The notes under the pieces: generated by a model
What the model saw: the letters and a program-made list of their open reading frames with translations, nothing else
The model's database searches: none
What the model was told of the DNA's origin: nothing
Source of the DNA: Angiostrongylus vasorum
Taxonomy: Eukaryota; Nematoda; Chromadorea; Rhabditida; Metastrongylidae
Assembly: GCA_018806985.1 (NCBI GenBank)
Contig: JADANN010000256.1
Coordinates: 1,277,501-1,341,500, forward strand
Direction: 5' to 3'
Length of the DNA stretch: 64,000 nucleotides
Shown: positions 12,070 through 23,890 of the stretch, piece by piece
How the letters are laid out: every line of letters begins with the position of its first letter
Numbering within the stretch: position 1 is the stretch's first letter
Translations under genes and position numbers: made by a program

Positions 12070-13578
12070 CTGAAAAACAACTCTTCCGCGTAGCTCGTGG
12101 TTTACGGATGTGTTCATTTCATTGAATTTAGTTTCGCCTCCTGTCATCTACATTAGTGCTGCTTCAAAAAAACAAAACCTCTCATACATCTTCAGTCTCA
12201 GTCTTGCAAAAGTTTTAGCTTGACAATGCTTACAATGAAGGTCAAATGCTTATTTTTCCCATATACGGAAATGAGTGTTCATTGATGATCGCAACCAAAC
12301 ACTTAAAGAATTACAAAACAAAAACAAGAATTTGATGGACAGCTTACGTTTTCAGTTCCACTGACTTTTCAAGGGTTGAGAAAGGTTAAAGAACTGTAAG
12401 GTGCACAAAATAATGTGGAATTCTTTTGGATGTACTTCTGACATCCATGACGAGTTGAAATGATTTCAATGCGTGCGGGCTCGAAAACTTTTCATGCTAC
12501 CGACTTTATCGAACAGCCAGAATTTCGTACTGAAGGACAGAGCGGTTTTTCCTTAGTCAACGTGAATGTTAGCGGATGTTGAGCTTGCACTTAACACTTC
12601 AAAAGTGTTGTCCTCGTTTTTTTTCTGTAAATTTGGATTTTAAAGTTTCTCAATGTGAAACAACATTTTAGAAAAGTTTTTGTACGCTCTTTGATAGCTC
12701 AACGACTTCTACAAGGACTAATTTGATCAGACCCTCATGTTCTCTTGTTATCTAAAAACTATCAGCAGCAGACCAAGAAAAAACTCCATTGAGAACACAT
12801 TAACGGAGGTGAAGAGCACCTTGCTTTCAGGTAGGACCCACTATGGCACTGTTTCGGGCGACAGAGCTCTCGGATTCAGTTCTGAAGCCTGGGCATATCA
12901 TAGATAGCTTGCTGTGCACGTGAGCTTAGTTGTTAGAGTTCCCTCCACACATTCATTACGCCTTATCCAGCTCATAAATGAAAAGCTCTTTTCGAATGTT
13001 CACGTACATCACAGTGCAAGTGCTACACATGGCTGAATTCAGAATGTGTTCAAGCGCTTATTCATCTTTTGGGAACAAGCCAGCCAAAGCTTTCCCAGGG
13101 AACAGAGACCGTTCACTAGGGTGTAATAAAGCTAGCCGGAAAAAACCAATTGAATGTGGAAAAAAATCTTGTTGGTTAATGGTTTACAAAAGACACGACA
13201 ACAAAAACTGAAATAATAATACTGAGCCAAATCCGAGGAGAGCAACAATTTTATAAAGGAAGAGCGTTGACTTTTATGCTAAACGGAATGTAAGCTCTAT
13301 TATAATAGTTTCTAAGCTGAATTTAAACCAAAAGGACCGTTGAGATTTAAATCAAAATGTCCTAAAAACAAGAATCTCCGCTGAAGTGATGATCTATGAA
13401 GTAGGACAAATAAAACTTTTAAAGAATACGTTATTAATGAGATCTCCTGCGAAGAATGAACTAATACTGAAACTCTAGCTTGACAACCTCTATGATTGTG
13501 GTGTGTGATTGTTTGGAAACTAATGTCGGATCTGTATTATCATTTTTCTTGTACGTGTTTTAGAAAACAGGTTTTTCA

Positions 13579-14160
13579 GAATGCTGCACCATTATGTGCT
13601 ATTGCAAAGCCCATTAGATGAGCGGCTATGGAGGCTAGGGAATGCTGACGAGCGCATAGGACAACGCTTGCTCCGAAAATTTCATCATGGCGAAGTCGAG
13701 ATTGAGGATGGGGGAGGTTATCGGATGTCCTAACACTATTAACGACGACTAATTGAAGCCTTCGATGAAAGCAAATCCACACTCCACTGTTATAGAACTT
13801 AAGCAGAATTCGATTTGAGCATTTGAACTGTATTGGAGCATCTAAAGGTAAATGGAAAATAACAGAAGCTCGACAGCTAGAACGCGCGGTCACACGTCGT
13901 GCTACTGACGCCGCAAAGGTTGAACGATCCGGCCCAAGAAACTCTGCCTCATCCAGCTACTCTCCTAACTCCCCCTATCGCGTAGCACTCTTTCAAGCCT
14001 TTTTGACAAGTTTCGGTGTGAGAAGTGTTTCAGAAATCATGCCGAGGCCCAAATTGCCTTCAACGATTGCTTGACCCACAGAACTTTAGATTTTTTAAGG
14101 AATCTGGATAAGCAAAGTTCCGATTGCAAAAATGTCTAGATTCTAATAGTCCTTATTTTG
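13579..14160 (+). pseudogene. Mariner transposase relic (copy 1)
   Basis: The forward strand reads ERIGQRLLRKFHHGEVEIED, the helix-turn-helix end of a mariner transposase. After stops it shows GASKGKWKITEARQLE (K.KKLDKW region) and RNSASSSYSPNSPYRVALFQ (the HPPYSPDLAPSDY catalytic-site region). The first and second catalytic Asp blocks are lost. Hookworm mariners such as bandit are known. A PLE 3' end follows at 14455. Confidence 0.7.
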
Positions 14161-14454
14161 ATTAACATGGTTAGTTCCGACCTGAGATAATGCCATCTTA
14201 AAGAAGCATGTCGCATGTGCCCTATTAATTATCGAACAAGAACGGGACAAAGAACAATTCCCGAAGTTTGACTAAAATTTAAGCAAAAGAAGGGCTCTTG
14301 CTGCAGCTGTCTTTCATTGTGCTTAATAATCACACCGTTATTCTCTTCATCTTCTAACTATTCCGATTGTCAGGGAAGAATGTCTCATAATCACGCGTGA
14401 TATTGGACAGTATTTAAGAGTATTGTATTAATGTGAGAGGCACATTACGCTTCC

Positions 14455-14760
14455 ATGTGAACTCTGTGCGGTTGGTCTCCACGTGACATAACCTCAAAAG
14501 GGTTCAATGGAAAGCTCAAAGAAAGCTGTGAATGTGCAAACAGGCTCTTCTTTGTTCAATATGATTGAAACCTTAGTTTAGCATTTTCTCTGTTTAGTTG
14601 CTCGGCTGGGTTGATTGCGATCAACTTGACTTTTCCAGGCCCTGAGGAAGGCGAAATACGGCGCAACGTCAGCTTGTTCTGGAATGAAGGATAAAATAAC
14701 ACCTCGTGTTTGCTCAACAAGCATATAAAGAATTAGTTGATCAATGCCGAGGTTAAAGTA
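14455..14760 (+). mobile_element. PLE 3' end attached to a mariner relic (copy 1)
   Basis: This shares TGTGCGGTTGGT, TTGTTCAATATGATTGAAA and TTCCAGG(C/T)(C/T)CTGA(G/A)GAAGG with 23,890-24,175. Both copies lie directly downstream of a mariner relic. Confidence 0.65.
14637..14675 (+). ncRNA. Degraded hammerhead-like motif
   Basis: CTGAGGA and ACGTCAGC are present, but stem II is damaged (GGCGAAATACGGC) and the GAAAC box reads GCAAC. Confidence 0.4.
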
Positions 14761-15524
14761 AAGTCGGTCATGGGTACTCCGGTTGTATTCAATTACAACT
14801 CAACTTCACATGCTGCCCACAAAAGGTCTTCCACTTCACCAGATGTTTGTAACTTATATTCCTTATACGTTACAGACAGCTCTTATATGGTCGTAGTTGA
14901 TTGATCAAACTCATGTAAGCTCAACAATTCAAACACATGTAATTAATTGAATTTTATTCCATGACGCTACTCTTTTCCTTACTGCTTAGTCTTCACACCT
15001 ACAAATTGCGAAGAATGTGGTTGTTTGTTTTTCCTTTTCTAAACATAAGGATGTAAACAACTCTGTGGTCACAGTTCAGGTAGACCAAAACAAAAACTTA
15101 CCCATGTAGTATTCCGATTCACTAGAGCTCAAAATTAGCTGAATGATTAGCCTCGAAAATGACATTGCTCAATAGACGAAGAGAAAACAACTCATTGAGA
15201 GACAGAGAAAGGCGCATTCTTCGGTGCTTATTGTGGTCGTGGTTATTAAATAGAATGTCACATGTTATGTAGTGATTTTTATTGGAGGGTTATCACTGAA
15301 GAGGTGACTTTCTTCTCAAAAAGGAACTTCGACAAACTTCGTAGACGGCCGTTCTAGGAGTTTCATCACAAGCACAGCAAATCGATTTAACGCTATTACT
15401 AAGGCGAAAAACACAACTGCACTGTCCGTGAAGCGAACAACATGTTCACCAAATGTCTACCTGAAATACGAACTATTAAATGGCCATCAATCTACATATT
15501 TGCTTTATTTTATATAACGCAGCT

Positions 15525-15865
15525 TCACAACTACTGTGCGGATCCCTATATTTCTTGCACTAGATTCTTTTACCCACCTCCATCTTCCATGAAGAGTTCT
15601 TTTTCTTCGATCTTTTCTGGGTTCGGCTGCTGCTTGATGATTTCTCTTCTTCTTTATGAATGCCGTTGAATGATAGTCGAGTCGACTCTCTCTAGAGTCG
15701 TAGAATAGTTGAGCTAGGCTGCTTCCACGTTGATTCCATGCAGTGAGCTAGTTCTGGGGAAGTCTGGCATCAATTTGTCGGCATCAGAGAATTGGTAGGT
15801 CATGGATCCGGAGCGGCGTCGAACCAGCACCAAGCTTGTAATGGACGGCATCACCAACCTTCAGA
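15525..15865 (-). mobile_element. SINE D copy
   Basis: Reverse copy ending in CTGGTTCGACGCC (B box) at 15815-15830. It is 225 bp from another D copy in the same orientation. Confidence 0.75.
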
Positions 15866-16089
15866 ACTTTGTTCTATGAAAGGAGAAACTCCCAACACCA
15901 ATGTTTTAAGGGTCAATACGCCTCAGGATCAATATGGAGCGAAGTGTTATTGTGAAAACTTGTGTAGGATACGTTCCACAAAAAATCAAGTACTCGGTTA
16001 GCAATTCTTTATGGTTTTGAAGGCCTCATAAAGTCCATATAACAATCTTTAAAGGAATATTTTTTTTACATGACTTCTTTCACATTTAC

Positions 16090-16440
16090 AGTGCGGATAC
16101 CAGCACTTTTCACCTCTGATTCGTTTCTTGGTTCTTCGATTCTTTCATCATTCACCAATCTGCTTCAACATTTTTTTGTGTGGGTTCGGCTGCTGTTAGC
16201 GTACTTCCCTTTTTGCACTGATTGCCCTTAAACACTGGTCGAGTCGATTCTTTCTGGAGTCCTTAGACAGCTGTTCTACAGCGTTCCCACTTGGAATGCA
16301 GAGAGTGAACTTTTCCCAGACAAGTCTAGTAGCATTCTTCCGACCCAGAGGGATGAAAGGCTTGATGTGCCCAAAGCGGGGTCGAACAAGAATCGTGTCC
16401 TTGATGATTGGCATCACTACCACTGTGCTATTTGGAGAGA
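16090..16440 (-). mobile_element. SINE D copy
   Basis: Reverse copy: AATAGCACAGTGGTAGTGAT head and CTTGTTCGACCCCGC B box, with CAGTGCGGATACCAGCACTT near its 3' end. Confidence 0.78.
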
Positions 16441-16855
16441 TATTTATCCAATGAATATTTCAATTCTCTAAAAAATCGTACCACTTCGACAAACGTCCTT
16501 CTCTTGAGTCCGGAAAAGTGCACGGAACTATGCGTGTGGCTTGAGCCAGCAGATTCGGTGCATCGGATATCGTCAATTGCCAAACGATAGAGAAAAATGG
16601 ATACGAAATCGAAAAATGCTTCGAAAATGAGAAAAACTGAAAAATTAGCGTCCTTCATTTTTTGTCTTAGAAGTTTTACTATGCTCTCTTTTGTACCGCG
16701 AAATGGAAAATAAAGCCCAACTGCTACTTCACATCAACACGAGTCGATTAAACAGGCAACACACTGCTCGTAGAGAACTCTATTAACCGAAGCCATCAAG
16801 GACCAACAGAGCTTTGTTCACATGGTATATTTTTTTCTTATTTTACCGAATTCTA

Positions 16856-17340
16856 TGGAAGGACAGCAGCACTGACTCGATACATCGTTAAACAACTGCT
16901 AATCATTATAAAGGCCAGATATGCATTCAATCACCTCCAAACGACGCTTAACGAAGTCGGATGCATGGCTCACCCTCATGGATAGAGTAACGCAGAGAGC
17001 TTTATTCTTTATTTTTATACCAAATTCTAGTTTCCCAAAGTGCACGAAAAAAATTTTAGACGCTCGTCGAGTTCTATTAGTTCTCCGATAGATTGGAAAA
17101 GGAGGATTTGGTATAACGTCTTGTTGTTATTCAATTGTTGAAAGATGTGTCGTGCATTCAACTTCACCATGCATGGCTAGAGGTGGTTAAATAGACATCT
17201 TGCCTGTAAAATAAGTCTCGGTGGCCCACCGGTACATTAAGTCAGTATGTTGCAATCCTCACAGACAAGTCTGACACAAATTTACCATCCTAGGATTGTT
17301 GAACTTGGGGTGCCGCATCGAATCAATGACTACGTTCTGG
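16856..17340. mobile_element. Two SINE A fragments in opposite orientation
   Basis: 16856-17011 is a forward, head-less copy (GGACAGCAGCACTGACTCGA, CAGATATGCATTCAATCACC). 17145-17340 is a decayed reverse copy (GTGCATTCAACTTCACCATG, AGACAAGTCTGACACAAATT). Confidence 0.6.
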
Positions 17341-17476
17341 TACTCTCTTCAAATATTATACATCATTAATGCTTGTGGATGCGCAGATGCATAATATATC
17401 CCAAATATTAAAAAATTGTTGACAATATTGAAAAAATTGTCTCATCTTGCGAACAAACCAGCATTGCCGCGAATGT

Positions 17477-17828
17477 GTTAGATAAGCCTACCAGCGGTTT
17501 ACCGCCTCATCGTAGCTGGGAAGTGTTCCTAGGTGTTGCGCTGCGATGTACATCGAGGGTACAGATCACCGGCAGAAGAGTAAACCAATACCAGGATCCA
17601 CCACCGTCCTGGTATCAAACATGTCTTATGTTGGCAAATCTCCCTCTGATCCATAAGGGCGGCGACTACTTGTGGTGGTGGAAGACCCGGAGCAGATTTT
17701 GGTCAGACTGCCCTCGGGCTCCAGGGAACCACAGTGGCTAAACCAGCAAAACTCCGGAAAATGGAGAATGTTCTGGGCCCCGCACAACCAGTGAGAATAG
17801 GCCGTCCAAGTATCGAAGTAAGTTAGTT
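17477..17828 (+). mobile_element. Repeat family C copy
   Basis: Starts GCGGTTTACCGCCTCATCG and ends GCCGTCCAAGTATCGAAGTA with AGTTAGTTG. About 75 percent similar to the copy at 425-782 by eye. Confidence 0.8.
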
Positions 17829-17829
17829 G

Positions 17830-18155
17830 TTAGAGAAGCATTCCACTGTTTATTATGCAGAAAATGTTAGAAGTAAATAACATGAAAATAATAGAAATCC
17901 GTAAATATGGCACCTCCTTGAAAGTCGATCTTGCTTTTATAAGAACAGCGATGAAAATCGTTACCGTGAACAGACCAAAGACCGTAATAAATGCATACGC
18001 TATTGTAGCAATGATTACAATATTATAGTCAATTCCATGTATGTCTAGGCCGAATAGGCCCACTCCCCTCGTAGAATCATTTTCTGAAATAACATTGTCA
18101 GGGCATGATGAGAGATAATAAAGATAAGATCGAGAACAAATCATATCATAAGTGC
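17830..18155 (-). CDS. Receptor-like (serpentine GPCR?) membrane exon
   Basis: A reverse-strand frame of about 108 codons follows a possible acceptor at 18156. It begins with a Cys-containing polar segment (ICSRSYLYYLSSCPDN), then a strong helix (IVIIATIAYAFITVFGLFTV), a basic loop (KARSTFKEVPYLR), and a second helix ending at a stop at 17830. A GT donor after TTTCAAGGAG could end the exon early. The pattern fits part of a nematode chemoreceptor, but no family signature is visible. The exon at 11986-12069 on the same strand may belong to the same gene. Confidence 0.4.
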
Positions 18156-18802
18156 CTATTAGTGAAAGCTAGGTAGAAAAAGTATAATATCGCTAGCTGG
18201 AATGGGTGGCTATGAACTTGTCGCCGTAGTCAGTTGAGACGGGAATGACTTCATTGGGCGGGAGCATCTGCTTCACATTCCAGTAATATGCACAACCTGT
18301 GCGAACTTTACTTGGGGAAGGCGCGCTTGTTGTAGAATGGAAATTTCCACAACCCTCATGTCAGATATGTGGTAACAAAAAAGTCTCAATTTTTGTGAAG
18401 CATTCCCTTAAATTGTGAGTTTTTGTTGCTGAATGTTGATATTATGTGTAGAACTGGTAACTTTTATCAGGCTGAGCCAAGCTCAACACGTCTTTGTCAG
18501 CAGGGTAGATATTTCTTTGTTCTATTCAGCTTTCACGATTTCGAGCTTATGAATACCATGAACGCTTTGCCGACAGCTGCTGGTTTGTTAAGAATTTTTT
18601 TTAATAAGTAGACATAGACCTGTTTGAAAATTAGTGGTCGATTGCCAAGAGTACTGTTGAATATGATGAATGAAGCAGAGGTTCAACCTCTAATTCTCTA
18701 AACTTCTGCAGGATTGATCGCACAAGATGTGGTTGGCAGTTGCCGTGCAACACATTTGCTCCCTTTACTTCCTTGCAAACATAGCACATACAACACAACG
18801 GT

Positions 18803-18838
18803 AGCTGACGTTTCGGCAGTATCGCCTTCTTCAGAGCC
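18803..18838 (-). ncRNA. Hammerhead ribozyme-like motif in the PLE 3' end
   Basis: CTGAAGA, stem II GGCG-ATAC-TGCC, GAAAC, GTC and stem I GGCT/AGCT are all intact. The stem II base change relative to other copies keeps a G-U pair. It lies just after the PLE endonuclease gene. Confidence 0.65.
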
Positions 18839-19098
18839 TGGAAGGGTACACTAATATGTAATTTACTAGGTCAAACGCTTCAACAACGCAAACAGAAAGA
18901 TGAAAATCTGAACAATAACTACACGATCACCGGCTTCTCGAAAAACCCACCGTTTTTTAGCTGTTTTCCACCAAGGGAGAACAGCCGCTTAGAGCTGCAT
19001 ATTGCTTGATTGATGCACCACCCCACATCAAAAAATCACTTCTGAGATACGGGGCTAGATCACGCGTTATCTCAGGGCATTCTTCCCTGCTATTCATT

Positions 19099-19563
19099 CT
19101 AGAATTTTTTGGAATTTAGCCAAAAAGCCTCGAGAAATTTGCGCGTTGCTGTTTTAGTCTCCCGTGCGATGAAAGCGACTTTTACAACAACATCGTCTTC
19201 GCTATGTTTTTGTATCCTATGCGTACCTAGTGGCGTGCCTTGTTTTGATTTTCGTTTGCCATCTAGGTGTTCTTTTATGTGGATGCATAAAGGTCTGCCC
19301 GTTTTGCCGATATATTCGTCTCTGGAAGTACTACAAGAAATCAGGTATATCCCAGCTGAACTCATGCAGTCACCGTCTCTGCCGTAAGGGCAAATTACGC
19401 AATTTGGTGTTTCACGTAGGCGGTCATACAGGCGGTTACGAACTAACTGACGACGTAGAGCATCCGGTGGTATTTCAAGTATCGCTACCGATTCCTCTAG
19501 ATCCGCCCTTCTTAAGCATCGCTTTATCGCTACACTTATTTCATCGCTAATGAAGGGCAACAT
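19099..19563 (-). pseudogene. PLE GIY-YIG endonuclease domain
   Basis: The 154-codon frame contains CVICPYGRDGDCM, a cysteine cluster found before the nuclease in PLEs. It is followed by GIYLISCSTSRDEYIGKTGR, the GIY...YIG core with the Arg, and then EHLDGKRK, GTHRIQKHS and TRKFLEAFW. The frame stops at LNSKKF, earlier than the tail (.. NREECPEIT-like) that can still be followed through later stops. It nicks DNA during insertion in active elements. Confidence 0.88.
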
Positions 19564-19839
19564 AAACGGGATTTTGTTTAGGACAAACCCTTCGTTTTAG
19601 GGCGTCGGTCTCCTTCTAAACTTATCTCGTGAGGTTAGTATCTCGTAGCCATTGTAGATGGCTATTTCCCGAGCCAAGTTGCGCGATTCTTCCTTTAGTT
19701 CCCTACTTGTGCACACAGCGGTAGCTGTTCGAAACATGTTTCTCACGAGCGCCCTCTTTGTGGGTGAAGGGTGGGAAGAAAGGAAATGAACGAGGATGTT
19801 CTTTCACTTGGCTTTCGGTACCACTTTGTCCTGTAACCG

Positions 19840-20100
19840 CTACTTGATGGGTTTGTTTGAACGTTTAAAAATGGAAGCCAGTTTTTTGTTCGGTTTCTCC
19901 CAAATGAACTTAATGTACTCAGACTGCTCGTTCAATAATTCCAAGCATTTGTCCATCTCCTCCTGCGCAGAGAAGATGACAAAACAATCATCTACATATC
20001 TGCAGTAGAGTAGTGGCCGGAGATCGAGAACAGGGGCTTCTATCTTAGACATAAACACAATGACAAGGCTTGGTGCCAGTCGCTGTCCCTATTGCCAACC
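19840..20100 (-). pseudogene. PLE reverse transcriptase fragment (YVDD palm motif)
   Basis: The reverse strand reads GLAIG, then after a one-base frame change QRLAPSLVIVFMSKIEAPVL, LLYCRYVDDCFVIFSAQEE and LNEQSEYIKFIWEKP. The YVDD pair and the G..RLAPxL block are core RT motifs of PLEs. The N-terminal half of the RT is missing. Confidence 0.85.
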
Positions 20101-20257
20101 CCCTTATTTGCTCGAAATATTTCCCAGACCGTCTGAAAATCAGCAGTTTAGGCACTCGTTTAAGAGAGCCATGAACAGCTCATGGTTCTCTTAAACGAAT
20201 GCCTAAACTGCTCGATTTTCAGATGGCCTGGAAAATATCTCACGCAAATAAGGGGGG
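20098..20257. repeat. Near-perfect 77-bp inverted repeat at the PLE break point
   Basis: The arms 20098-20174 and 20180-20257 are reverse complements with few mismatches, around a 5-bp centre (ACAGC). They bracket the point where the PLE RT sequence stops. This suggests a head-to-head or fold-back rearrangement during insertion. Confidence 0.9.
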
Positions 20258-22516
20258 TTGAAAGAATGACTGATTTTGTGGTATCGCCTAGATTGGGGAA
20301 GTTATAGTTGAATTTATAGCCAGTGATGATACTTGGCGGCCACCTATCCATCTTTTTGGTTTCTTTTTTTTTGCTCCTGACAGACACAACCAGTTGCCTT
20401 TTTCCCTATCGTTTACTTTATGTCACGATTGCACCCGCCAGTCCTGTGCTTCGAAACGCAGTTTGACGTAAAAAGTTGAGTAAGAGTAAGTAAAAGCTAA
20501 AACAAAATTCCAGCCTGTTTTTATTCGGCAACTATGGACTGGGCTTCTCTTATATAATAATTCTGGCCAACTACTATTGCAGAACACGGCTATTCTATGG
20601 GCTCCTTGCCAATCACGTTGAAGAAGAGATCCGATAGGCTAACACTTTACCGTTAAAGATTTTCACTGGCGCAGCGCCGTGGGTAATAAAGCGACTTGGT
20701 TGGCGTAATAATGTGCGCTGTTGAGCACCTGAAACATGTTTTGATACTAAACGAGTGTGTAGAATTTGAGCTTTACTAACACAGCGTTCCAACGAGCCCT
20801 TTGAAATGTACCGGGCGTACAAATCGGGCCACAATTAGAATATCGTACCTTCGAAAATAATCTTATCTGCTAGGTCTATTGACAAAAGGAAGCCAGCTTT
20901 TCCCTACGGTAGGCACCTTCAAGGCGTGACCAGGTGTTTACGTGTTTGACGCTCGAACATCAATCAGTTTCTTTTTCAGATTCAGAACAGATTCTAGCAA
21001 CCTATAGGTAATGGAATTGGACTCGTAGCTGTCACCATGTTTGATTGGAGCAGACTAGATCACCACAGACAATGACCGCGAGAAGAAGGGACGAGTGGAA
21101 AGTGTGCTGGTGCTCGTAGGATTCCTCAAGTTGCATCATGCAAATACCTAAGTAGCTGCATATTAATAGACTCTACATCGGTTACGTGAGCGACTCCTCA
21201 TGTTTGGCAATGAACTGGTAATCGACCATAAACTCCTGTTTGATAGCATCCTGCTGCCACGTTGCTAAAGAGGTGTAATTGGGATTTCTCACACTCACTG
21301 CGTCGAGTCAATGATTTGCGCTCGGCCCAGACAAATGCCTATTCAGAGTTGTTGACGATCTCACCCAATGCCACATGTGTCTCCGTCAAAACCGTCTTGT
21401 CCCACTTTATATTCTGCATTGCTACTCATCATTTCCAAACCTGTTGGCCTTCTCCATAATTAGAAGCCTATCTTCATTTATGATTTGCGAACATGCTTAT
21501 TGGTCAGTCTAGCACTGCTTTTACTTCTAACTCTTCGTTTTTTAAATTCGGTGTAGAATATTTAAACATTATGAGCACTGCACTAATTCTCATCGAATTT
21601 CCCGTATGAGTTATACTCAACGATTTGTTGAATGAAAAGATTTGATTCGACTGTACACTTTCGACTCACTTCGCGATCTGAAAATGCAACGCGTTTTCCA
21701 GCATGCTCTGCAGTGCTTTCCCAAAACATTCGCAATGTTGCTATACTACGCTATGTTTCCATAGCGAAGAATTGTTCTCGAAAGAAGAAAAAAAGCAAAG
21801 AAGTGAGTGTCACATGCTCCGGCGAGCACGGATGCCAGCACTCCCTTGGCGTAGCTTTTTAGACATCCGTGGGAGTGTCGAAGTGCATTTTCCTTCTGTC
21901 TTTTTGGCCTCTTCCCATCTCTATAATTTACTCATGTGTCTTCCTCCTTTGAAATGCCGCAATTTAGTGTTATTTTCCCACCATTCATGCAACTTAGTTC
22001 AAATGGCAGCATCGCCACCTGAATTCACATCTCACTATCGATGCAGGACGGATCCCAAATGAAAGACGTAGCATGCTCTGAGAGGTGATGAAGTGTTCTC
22101 TACGTGTAAATGTATCCTTTATGCATGAAAAGTGTTTGTCTTTGCTTAAATACTTGGATTTGTTCAAGCGTTAAATCTATCTCATGAAATCTTATCATGT
22201 ACCTCTTCGTGATGCCTAAGTGGTTGGTTTCACACTTTGTAAATAAATGTAGACTTAGTTCACTATGTTATTATTCTTCAATTATTTTTTAGCGACAGGT
22301 AAACAATTGATTATAGCAACAAGAGAAAGACTAGCGAAATTTCGTAATACTACAATTTATCATAAGGTCAACATAAAGATGTGTGGAAATGTGCGTAGCA
22401 TGGATGCTGTAGAATTACGTACCATTATTTCTGCAAACTGGACCATTCATTCCCGGAAGGACAAAGCTCTTCTTGAAAATGCAAAGTTTCTTCCGGCTTA
22501 TAGGAACAGATTAAGG
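20258..22516. other. No secure feature
   Basis: Only scattered frames. Reverse 20387-20160 (GYKFNYNFPNLGDTTKS) may be decayed PLE sequence beyond the fold-back. Reverse 20834-20613 and forward 21703-22062 are open but unrecognised. Confidence 0.4.
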
Positions 22517-22796
22517 GGCGCGTGTGGCACAGTGATCGGAGGCACCCTGCGACACGCCCGTGGAATCGATCCCCGCACCCATGGCTCACCAAGCCTTCCT
22601 TCCCACTGTAGTCGGCAAATTGGTACAAGACTTGTCTGGGAGGATAGCATCACTGGCCCGACACATCGGTAAGCCACCGTGAATCATTGTAAAAGCCAGA
22701 TGTGCATTCAATCATCCCCAAACGATGCTTAATGAAGTCGAATGCATGCTGCATCCCTCAGGGATTGATCAACGCCGAGAGCTTTAACCTTTATCC
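22517..22796 (+). mobile_element. SINE A copy
   Basis: Full-length: head GGCGCGTGTGGCACAGTGAT, B box GGAATCGATCCCCGC, body and end TGATCAACGCCGAGAGCTTT. Confidence 0.85.
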
Positions 22797-23419
22797 TTTT
22801 ATAGGAACAGACTTACCTTTTTTGTGCACAAATAACATCCAGCAGTAATGGAAATTTGCTGCTCTGTCTAAATTATTACACCATCATTTCTGCTAGTGGG
22901 AACTTTGTGGTGTGTCTCTACCACATTGATAGAGGCTTATCAGCCTCCACTTAGCGAAATGAAATTATTGACGGACTAATAATCTCTATACCATGGTATG
23001 TTATCTAATCTTCACGCTGTTGAAATAAAGCACATGCAATGAAAGAAAAAATTGGAAAGGTCAGAAGTGGAAGCTGCTCTGAACAGCACATCACGTTGAA
23101 CAAAAAAAAGTCAAACAAGACTGTGAGTTTGTATACCCGATCGATTTTCCTGTTTCTAAAGGAGATCTAATGACCCGGAGTGGCTTCTAGCTCGGAGCCG
23201 TGAGTGTGAAAACAATCCGCCCGCAAGAAAAGCACTGGTCTTCGTTGCTAAGCAAGCTGCGTCTACACGAAGCCAATTGAATCGAAGCGTGTACTTCCTG
23301 CTGTTAACAGATTCAGCACCATTTTCAACATTTGCTGAAAGATTCTTGATAATTCGCTCTGCTTAGTCGAATTCAAATATTTTTGGGACATTTGTTGATT
23401 TTTTTAATTAAGAACTGAC

Positions 23420-23890
23420 ATGTCAGAAGAGCAATTCCGACTATTCGACGTTCGGAAATTCAATCTCGGGCTCAGTGCAGCGCGAACGACTCGAAACGTT
23501 AATCAAGTAAGAGCCAATCAAATGTAAACGAATGCACAGCGCAAGGTTGATTTGGAAAGTTTCGTCGTGCCGAATTTGACGAAGAAGATGAGGAAGGTCT
23601 TGGACATCCTCCAACTACTGACTACGATGAACTGGATGGTTTGGTGAAAGGGAATAGACTCACAACTGTTCGAGAACCTGCAGAAAAAACTCGATGTAAG
23701 CATTTCAACTACCGGAACATCTAAAGATAAGATAAAATGGAAGAAGCTCGACAAATGGATGCCGCAATAGTTGGCAACCCATTGCACTACCCGGTTGAAC
23801 GAGCCGTTTTACGAAACTCTTCCCCATCCACCGAAGTCGCCTAACCTTCTTCCTAGCAACTACCATTTCTCCAAGCATCGAAAACTTCCC
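23420..23890 (+). pseudogene. Mariner transposase relic (copy 2), internally deleted
   Basis: MSEEQFRLFDVRKFNLGLSA and ARTTRNVNQV match the mariner N-terminus. FRRAEFDEEDEEGLGHPPTT follows, then KWKKLDKWMP, then directly LPHPPKSPNLLPSNYH. The domain between KLDKW and LPHPPYSPD, which holds two catalytic Asp, is deleted. Same order and same downstream PLE end as copy 1. Confidence 0.78.

Larger units (their letters stand above)
18755..20100 (-). mobile_element. Penelope-like element (PLE), 3' half
   Basis: The reverse strand carries an RT segment with the YVDD box (20100-19840), a decayed linker, a GIY-YIG endonuclease (19563-19099), a short tail, and a 3' end with a hammerhead-like motif near 18803-18838. 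RT plus GIY-YIG endonuclease in this order defines PLEs. The copy has frameshifts (one near 20060) and stops, so it is inactive. Its 5' part ends at the fold-back at 20098-20257. Confidence 0.88.
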
